A stretch of DNA of 64,000 nt from Solen grandis. Lineage: Eukaryota > Mollusca > Bivalvia > Adapedonta > Solenidae. Shown here one piece after another: positions 57,183-64,000 of the stretch (the stretch's first letter is position 1; every line of letters begins with the position of its first letter). The notes under the pieces are model-generated. The model was not told where the DNA came from, did not search any database, and saw only the letters and a program-made list of their open reading frames with translations. Made by a program: the position numbers and the translations under genes. The DNA lies in assembly GCA_021229015.1 (NCBI GenBank), contig CM037783.1, positions 9,309,324 to 9,373,323 on the forward strand. Direction: 5' to 3'.

Positions 57183-57341
57183 CTGTGTTAGTTTTGTTAC
57201 AGACCGCTGCGCTGCAACATCATTCTGCAGGGCAGCTGTACACTTCAGTGTCGCCTTCATGTCATTTAGATAGTGCGTCAGGTCAATATCAGACAGGGAC
57301 TGATTAGGATTGTGTAGTATCTCATTCCTTGCTGTTCTACA
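57183..57341 (-). CDS. Upstream internal exon of the coiled-coil host gene
   Basis: 159 bp, exactly 53 codons. The acceptor is TATGGTTACAG before 57,341 and the donor is CAG|GTAAGC after 57,183. The encoded text starts CRTARNEILHNPNQSL and ends RSVTKLTQ. Both ends are in phase 0, so it joins in frame to 51,802-52,123, the next exon on the minus strand. The intron of about 5 kb would hold the repeats between them. Codon use is balanced and there is no stop. The protein is not recognised. Confidence 0.65.
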
Positions 57342-58029
57342 CTGTAACCATACAATAAAACTAACATTAACTACTTGTTTGAGCTCATTTTCATAAATAA
57401 TAGGGGGAATGTTACTGCAAATTTGTATTGTAAATATATCTCTCACAACTGTCCTGACATAATGTTTCCCCCAAGGTGGGTACTTTCAAACCCACAACCT
57501 GCATATCAATACTCATACGCTGTTCCACTGGACTAGGGCATCTTCCAAATGTTACTTGCTGTCAAGAATAATTCAACCAAAGGGTTTTTGAGATGAACTG
57601 TTCACAAAAAAAAAGAAAAATAATACAAGACCTACCTTTGTTAAGTCAATATTTGATGATAGTTCTATGAGTTTAGGTTGTTTAAGGTTGAATAACTCTC
57701 ATACCGACCACTTACACATCGTCAGATTTTGGTGTTTTCCGTAAAAAGATCTATTGTATGGAAATCACCAACATTGCAGATATTTAAAACATTTGGTTCA
57801 AATCAGGTTTTTTGGTGTGTTTTTTTTAAATTAAATTGTTTACCAGTATTCAATTTCAATGTAAAAGTATATCTTAATATATTTATCATACCTATTAATG
57901 GTAGACTGATCCAATGTCAATAACTTCTTTATATAAAATTATTTTCTCCTTTTATGTTTTCTTTAATTTTATAGAGATACTCTTAAAGTTTCAAGGTGCC
58001 AGTTAGAGAAATCATTTCAATCGTTTTAA
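57342..58029. other. Intron or intergenic sequence, nothing recognised
   Basis: AT-rich, no supported gene or repeat. Confidence 0.4.
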
Positions 58030-60571
58030 TGTGCTGAGTGGAAAGTTTGTAGCCAGTCATTCATATTTCACATTTTTGGGATTTATAGACCTCCATATTC
58101 TGAAAAACATCCCGTGACCCAGGCTGTGTTTATAACAGAGTTTACAGAGTTTCTCGAGCAAATAGCATCTAAAACTGAGTCTCGAGTGCTGATGGGTGAC
58201 TTCAACCTCCTCATTGAAAATGAATCTGACTGCTATACTAAACAATTTAATAGGTGTTTGAAGTCATATGGACTAGTACAACATGTCCACACCCCAACAC
58301 ACTAGTGGTCATACTCTTGATATCATTGTCACAAAACAGGATGATAAGCATTTGAAAATTTCTGAACCAGTTACAAACTATTTCATATCAGATCACTGCT
58401 TTGTAAGCTGCACCATTGCTCAAGTTCGCCCTCCTTTGATAAGAAAACAAGTCATATCTCGTAACTGGAATTCGGTTTCCACTGACAATTTCCAAAGTGA
58501 GTTGGATCATGTGAATGATATTATTGAAGACTCATCTGATGTCAATGATCTTGTATCCAAATTAACAAACACAATGTCAGGTATTGTTCAGAAACATGCT
58601 CCATTAAAAGAAAGAACTGTACTATGTAGACCAACTGTGCCATGGTATTCTGGTTACCTGAAGCTATTGAAACAGTACAGGCGAACAATAGAGAACATAT
58701 ATTTGCAAAACAAGTCAGAACTTACTAAAAGAATCTATAATGGTGTAAGGAACTGTTATACTGTTGAGGTTACACGGGCAAAGAATGGATACTACCAGGA
58801 TAGAATTGGGGAAGCAGCAGGAAACATTAGGAATTTGTATGCAGTAACATCAAATTTACTGGGAAGGTCAAAAGACAATCCACTTCCGTTACACACCAGT
58901 GCAGTCTCACTTGCAAATGACTTTTTGCGTTTCTTTGCAGACAAAGTGATCAAATTAAGAGATGATCTGGATGGAATATCTTATGATCAATCATATGACA
59001 GTTTGTCCGCTGACACTTGTCGGAAATCAGATATGAAAATTTTCAATGAATTTAAGAGTATGTCTGAAAGTGAAATTTTAAAACTTGTTAAAACATCAAA
59101 ACCTACAACGTGTGAATTGGATGTTATACCAACACCAAAACTCAAAGAGTATTTTACAAAACTAGCACCTGTTGTGACTGAAAAAATCAACCGCTCACTG
59201 CGGCATTGAATGAGATAAATAAGCATATTGAAGCAAACAATCTATTGCCTGTATACCAAAGTGCCTACAGAAAACATCATGGAGTAGAGACAGCTATGAT
59301 TAAAATGTATAGCGACCTTCTTGAAAACATTGACAATAATCAAGTATCTATTGTGGTAATGATAGACTTGAGTGCAGCGTTTGATACTATTGACATTCCA
59401 ATTCTTCTTAAAATCCTCCAGGGTGACTTTGGAATTCAAGGCACCCCACTTCAATGGATTGAGTCATACCTTACAAACAGAACTATGAAAGTTCTCATTG
59501 AACAAACGTCATCTGACATGGAGACCTTGAAATTCGGCTTCCCACAGGGGTCCTGTGCTGGGCCAGTAATTTTCACCCTGTATATATTAGCTCTCAATCG
59601 TGTGGTTCAGAAATATCCAGCTGATCTGTATGGCTATGCAGATGACCACAATATTGCATTCAAGATCCAGTCAGGGCATCATGACAATGAGGCCTATATT
59701 TTTTAACAACTAGATAGATGTCTCAATGACATTATAAACTGGATGACAACTTTCAAGCTAAAAATGAACCAATCTAAAACAAATCATCTTCTATGGTACA
59801 AGACAACAGCTATCAAAATTGACCATATCAAGTGTGAATGTTGGAGGACACGAGGTTAAGTTGGTAAATCGTGTTAGAGACCTTGGTGTAACTATGACCA
59901 GCACACTCAACTTTGACCTTCACATCACAAAAAAGTGTCAAATTGCCCATATGCAATTGCGATATTTAAAAGCCATACGCATGCATTTGACACAGGAGTC
60001 AACAGAAGTGTTAGTACATGGTCTTGTACACTCCCACATTGACTTTTGCAATGGTCTATTCACTGGGGTACCAGCCTACCAACTTCAGAAATTACAGAGG
60101 ATTCAAAACCATGCAGCCAGGGTGATCCTGAAGGCGCCATCGGATCAGCCAAGTACTGATCTTCTAAAACAACTCCATTGGCTTCCAGTTCAAGTTAGGA
60201 TCATGTTCAAAGTCCTAGTGTTGGTCTTTCGTGTCATCAATGGCACTGCACCAGGTTACCTGCGAGAGATGTTTGTCCCAGCAAGTGGCCGCTTTAGACT
60301 TAGGTCACAAAGTGACAATAACTTTGTTATTCCTACTCGGCAAACAAAGATGGCAGACAGATCTTTAACTGTTGTTGGTCCTAAGTGGTGGAACAATCTA
60401 CCAAGTGACTTAAAAATCATTAACAATGAGGCCTCTTTTAGATCAAAACTTAAAATTCATTTGTTTGGCCTATTTTACCAATAACTGCTGGGCATTAGAG
60501 ACTGTAAAGCGCAATAGAATATTATATAATTTTTGCGCTATATAAGTAACATGTATTTGTATTTGTATTTA
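58030..60571 (+). mobile_element. CR1-like LINE, truncated and internally deleted
   Basis: Endonuclease, partial reverse transcriptase and C-terminal domain are followed by a 3' end with GCGCTATATAAGTAAC and ATTTGT repeats, a form I associate with CR1/L2-type elements. The 5' border is unclear (near 58,030). Four separate frames are needed to follow the protein. Confidence 0.8.
58075..60484 (+). pseudogene. CR1-like LINE polyprotein remnant
   Basis: The endonuclease shows 'IYRPP' near 58,085, 'LMGDFN' (58,190-58,207), 'SGHTLDIIVT' and 'SDHCFVS'. These are the APE-type motifs that nick target DNA. The linker runs to 59,209. Sequence then jumps from '...VVTEKINRSL' straight to 'NLLPVYQSAYRKHHGVETA', so the first reverse-transcriptase blocks (the NYRP region) are missing. 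Later blocks are present: 'MIDLSAAFDTID', 'GFPQGSCAGPVIFTLY', 'YGYADDHNI' (catalytic YADD). The C-terminal piece (59,819-60,484) has 'DLGVTM', 'LQRIQNHAARVI' and 'LLKQLHWLPVQVRI', typical of CR1-group elements. A frame change near 58,290 and breaks at 59,209 and 59,706 make it non-functional. Confidence 0.85.
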
Positions 60572-61449
60572 TGATTGTATCTGTGAAACGATACATATTC
60601 AAAATATATATATTAGGGTCTGGATAAGTGCGATTTGTACTTCCTTAAATGAACACATAAAAGATTAAATGAGATTGTACTGCGTCTGCAAAGCATTTTA
60701 GAAATATTGAATAGAATTATCTAATCATGATCTCAGTTTCAAGAACATGTGAATCAACCACCAGTTTATATCTAGGATGCATCCTAGTAAATTATATGCA
60801 AAATATGAAAACCTTATTTACTTGCACACACAAAAACATAACCAATTTTTTATGTTCCAAAGAAGCCATATCTTACAATGTATTCAGTCAAGAGTTATCT
60901 AACTTGATGGTCTGATGCCTCTGAACACCTGTGATAAGTTAATCCCATAATTTGATTGCTGAAATATAAGCACGATAGGATGTTGTTTGCAAATTCCAAA
61001 AAAGACCAAAACGAAACATAATTAGCATTAAATTTTGTCAAAAGTTATCTTACTTGTATGTTAAATGCCCTTGAAGACTGACCTTAGTGAAATGTAAAAT
61101 GAATAAGCATAATTTAGATCCTGCATGATCATAATTTGCGTAATCATTATTTGCATAATCATGACTTGCATGCAAAACCTCGATCAAATTGTGGTGTCGA
61201 CTAGCTTCACATTTTCTGTATAGTTGAGCTAAAAAATGAACAGCCGTGTTTCCTCCATTACAATTTCACCTTTGGGGAAGGTGACAACTCTCACACTATA
61301 TGCTGAAAATTTATCTGTGTTAACACATGACTTAAACATGAACTTGTCATAATCCACCTTGACACAGTAGCACATGATATTGGAGGATAAGCTCTAAGAA
61401 TAAACACCTGGTCAACTTTGTTTTTACAATAAATCAAATTGTAAAAATG
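60572..61449. other. Non-coding, nothing firm
   Basis: Phrases near 60,890 ('caagagttatctaacttgatg') repeat text near 44,030 and 61,040, so a dispersed repeat is present. No gene. Confidence 0.4.
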
Positions 61450-62230
61450 TAACAAGAGTGCTGGTTATCTCACAATACACCCTTCCTGCAATTTTATCAA
61501 TTCAAGGGTTGTAACTCTAGAGTGTCTGGGTTATTCTGACCGGTTTTTAAACTCATTTGAGAAACTGAGGCATTATACATTTTAACAAAATTTGGTAAAG
61601 ATTGGATCACATTTGTCAGTGAGAGCAGAGCAGACACTGTTAATTTTGAAATTTTTTCATCAATTGAAGGGCTGTAACTCTGGGGTGTTTTGTCTGGTTA
61701 TCAAACCTGGTTGAGATATTGTGCCCATTCACATTTTGACCAAGTTTGGAAAGATCGGTTCATGTTTGTAAGAGTAAGAGAGCTGACACTGTTCATTTAG
61801 CAATTTTTCATCATTTAAAGGGCCATTGTGCCCATACACATTGTGACCAATTTAGGAAAAGATAGATTCACGTTTGTTCAAGATTGGGAGGGGAACTGCT
61901 AATTTAGCCATTTTGTGCCAGTTTTCATAAATTCAAGGGTTGTAACTCCAGAGTGTCTAAGACATTCGGGTTGGTTATCAAATATGGTCAAGATATTGTG
62001 ACTATACACTTTTTGACCAATTTGGTAAAGATTGGTTCATATGTCAGAGGAAGAGAGTGAACACTGTTAAATTAGCAATTTTCATCAATTCAAGGGATAT
62101 CACTCTAGAGTGTCTGGGACATTTAGGCTGGTTATTGAACTTGGCCAAGATATTTTTCCCATATAATTGTGACCAAGTCTTATAAAGGGTCACATTTGTT
62201 CGAGTTAGAGAACGGACACTGTAAAAGGCC
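61450..62230. repeat. Five degenerate modules of about 150 bp
   Basis: It begins AACAAGAGTGCTGGTTATC. Each module has 'ttcaagggttgtaactcta', 'gtgtctggg', 'ttggttatcaaa' and 'tgaccaa.tttggtaaagat'. Non-coding. Confidence 0.6.
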
Positions 62231-62269
62231 CATTAAATTTCATGATTCAATTTTCATGAAAAGTAAATA

Positions 62270-63580
62270 CGAGGGTCATCCGAAAATAAATGAGAGTTAG
62301 TTTGTAACTTTTGATTGAAACAACATAAAGCCACAAAACTTTGCACGTAACTGAATTAATTCTTTGCACATAAGCGCACATGCTGATAAGCATCACGACG
62401 TTACGTCATTTTTGATGACGTCATATCAAACAACGCAATGGCGGACGATGCGTTCGCGCTGACGCGAGTAGAAATTTATGCGAATATCAAGATAGAAAGT
62501 AGGTGTGGAAAAAAAGCAACTGAAATATTAAATGCGCTCCAGGAGGTTGACCCGACATGTGCAGTTGGATTTAGCACTATTTGTAGATGGGTGAAGGATT
62601 TCAATAATGGACAGCAAGAGTCTTACAAGAAGCCCTCCTCCGGTAGGCCGGTGACAGTTACAGACGCCGATAACACTGAAATTGTTGCTCAGCTTCTCAA
62701 CTCTGATAGATGATTTACATGTGAGGAAATTGCGTATGAATCTGGGATACGTAAGAGTTCCGTTCATGTTATTCTGATGCAGAATTAAGGCATTAGAAAG
62801 ATCGCCGCGCGGTGGGTGCCGCACAAACTCTCAAAAACTGAAAAAGACAAACTTGTTCGAATTTGCACTGAATTGTTGAATAGATATGCTGAGGAAGGTG
62901 AAATGATGCTGAATAGAGTGGTTGCTATCGACAATACATGGATCTGGTCATTTGAGCCAGAATTGAAACGCAAAAGCTCTGAATGGCATACTCCAAACTC
63001 GCCAAGACCTGTGAAATATCGCCGCAGTTTGTACTGTCCAGAGATGTTAATGATATTTACTAACGATATTTACAGCGTTTTGACAACACACAGAGTTCCA
63101 CATGGAAGCACAGTTAGTAAAGAGTACTATGAATGGAATTTGACTAAAATTATTCCACCAGGGATACGCCGCAAACGGCCGGAACTTTTACAGGTGACAC
63201 CATTAATTTTGTATGATAACGCCACGCCGCACAAGTCCGGCGTTGTTAGGGACGTGTTCGAGCGGTACCACTGGGAAGTTCTTAATCACTCGCCAAATTT
63301 GCCAGACTTAAGTCCCCCCAACTACGACCTGTTTCCAAAACTTAAAGAACCACTACAAGGAGTCAAATATGACGATTTGAATGAACTATATGTTGTCGTA
63401 AACACGGTCGTTAGGGACATCAACAAAGGTTGCCTAGCAACGTGAGTGTGTGATCTGCCGAAAAGATGGGAGTCGACCAAAGCATCCGCGTATACTGAGG
63501 GACTATGAAGAGATTTTGTGAGTAACACTTGTAGTTTTTACAAACTTAAGCTACTTTCATTCATTTCTGGTTGACCCTCA
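62270..63580 (+). mobile_element. Mariner-like transposon, complete ends
   Basis: 1,311 bp between TA target sites (62,268-62,269 and 63,581-63,582). The left end CGAGGGTCATCCGAAAATAA matches, inverted, the right end (TTATGAGGGTCAACCAGAAA-type) over about 30 bp with several differences. Length and single-gene layout are those of mariner. The transposase is dead. Confidence 0.85.
62438..63500 (+). pseudogene. Mariner transposase, broken and catalytically altered
   Basis: The ATG at 62,438 is 168 bp inside the left end. The first 91 residues hold the helix-turn-helix DNA-binding region ('GFSTICRWVKDFNNGQ', 'GRPVTVTDADN'). The frame is stopped by TGA (62,711-62,713) and TAA (62,786-62,788) but remains open in the same register, and 62,816-63,445 carries the catalytic domain: 'VVAIDNTWIW' (first Asp), 'LILYDNATPH' (second Asp) and 'PDLSPPNYDLFPKLKEPL'. 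In mariner the third Asp follows the second with 34 residues between them. Here that position is Asn, and an Asp lies two residues later. The tail 'DLPKRWES' after 63,445 is in another frame. No activity is expected. Confidence 0.85.
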
Positions 63581-63582
63581 TA

Positions 63583-64000
63583 TAAAATAACATTGACATA
63601 TTGTTGTCTAACACCAATGGTACATACTGTGCAAATATCTCCAGCAGTGTTTTTTTTTCCCTTAAATTGTGAATGGGTCTGGTACCTCTTCATTTGAGAA
63701 AATTAGCGTTGTTGTTGTTTTTTTTCAAAATTATGAGAAAAAAAAGCCGTGTTTCCACTGATATTGTGAGGTGAAAATGTGAGCTTTTACAGAATACCTT
63801 ATAATTTTCCTATAAAATGGTAGGAACTGGTTTATATTTTTAATTATGTGAGATATTGAGAAAGAGAAGCACCTTTAAAATTAATTTAGCATAGTAGAAA
63901 GGGTTTAAACAATGACTCTATCAAAAATACAATTTTGAATTGTGAATCAATTTTGGTCCATTCTAAATCGTAAATGGGTCCTTTTATGGGTACCAGTTAT
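63583..64000. other. AT-rich end of window
   Basis: Homopolymer-rich, no gene or clear repeat. Confidence 0.4.

Overview
The window reads as nuclear DNA of a marine invertebrate, most likely a bivalve mollusc. It is AT-rich, gene-poor and built almost entirely of mobile-element debris. The bivalve call rests on repeat families I associate with clam and mussel genomes (elements ending in CTCACCTGAG / CTCAGGTGAG, modules of the 'gagatataag' type). It is from memory and not verified.

Region 1, about 1-22,120: a large diverged tandem array with a unit of about 450 bp. Units run on the minus strand in 1-2,860 and on the plus strand in 5,515-21,695, with a spacer and degenerate modules between. 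Units carry doubled palindromic CRE cores (TGACGTCA-NN-TGACGTCA) and a segment resembling Pol III box A and box B. Nine copies of a roughly 40-bp terminal motif (GCAGAAAGTCCTAT, stem-loop, CTAG) punctuate the array. Their stems differ in sequence but stay paired, which suggests the 3' end of a rolling-circle (Helitron-like) element. A 424-bp block at 3,594-4,017 is repeated almost identically, inverted, at 21,696-22,120. A 100-N gap follows (22,121-22,220).

Region 2, 22,221 to about 30,085: a GC-rich, tightly packed island of virus-like genes. Two divergent gene pairs organise it. Leftward from about 24,760 run a double-jelly-roll-type major capsid candidate, an A32/FtsK-like packaging ATPase and a membrane protein that enters the gap. 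Rightward from 24,793 runs a coiled-coil/membrane protein. A second hub at 27,410-27,423 separates a leftward membrane-anchored protein from a rightward set: penton-like minor capsid candidate, fibre-like protein with phage-tail-fibre-type shaft repeats, a membrane protein with overlapping PTAP/PPxY/LYPxL late-domain motifs, and a duplicated small membrane ORF. The content matches a morphogenesis module of the Polinton/adintovirus-like (Bamfordvirae-type) world. No polymerase, integrase or protease is visible. A stop codon, templated duplications and frameshifts in three genes show that the copy is decaying. None of the broken genes is reconstructed here.

Region 3, about 30,085-64,000: AT-rich non-coding DNA with many non-autonomous repeats of the CTCACCTGAG family, some nested. 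It also holds a 5'-truncated LINE with a 16-bp target duplication (39,472-41,981), a CR1-like LINE with an internal deletion (about 58,030-60,571), a mariner element with complete ends and a dead transposase (62,270-63,580), an 832-bp TA-flanked element, and small MITEs. Two phase-compatible exons on the minus strand (57,183-57,341 and 51,802-52,123) are the only convincing host coding sequence. I cannot name that gene.
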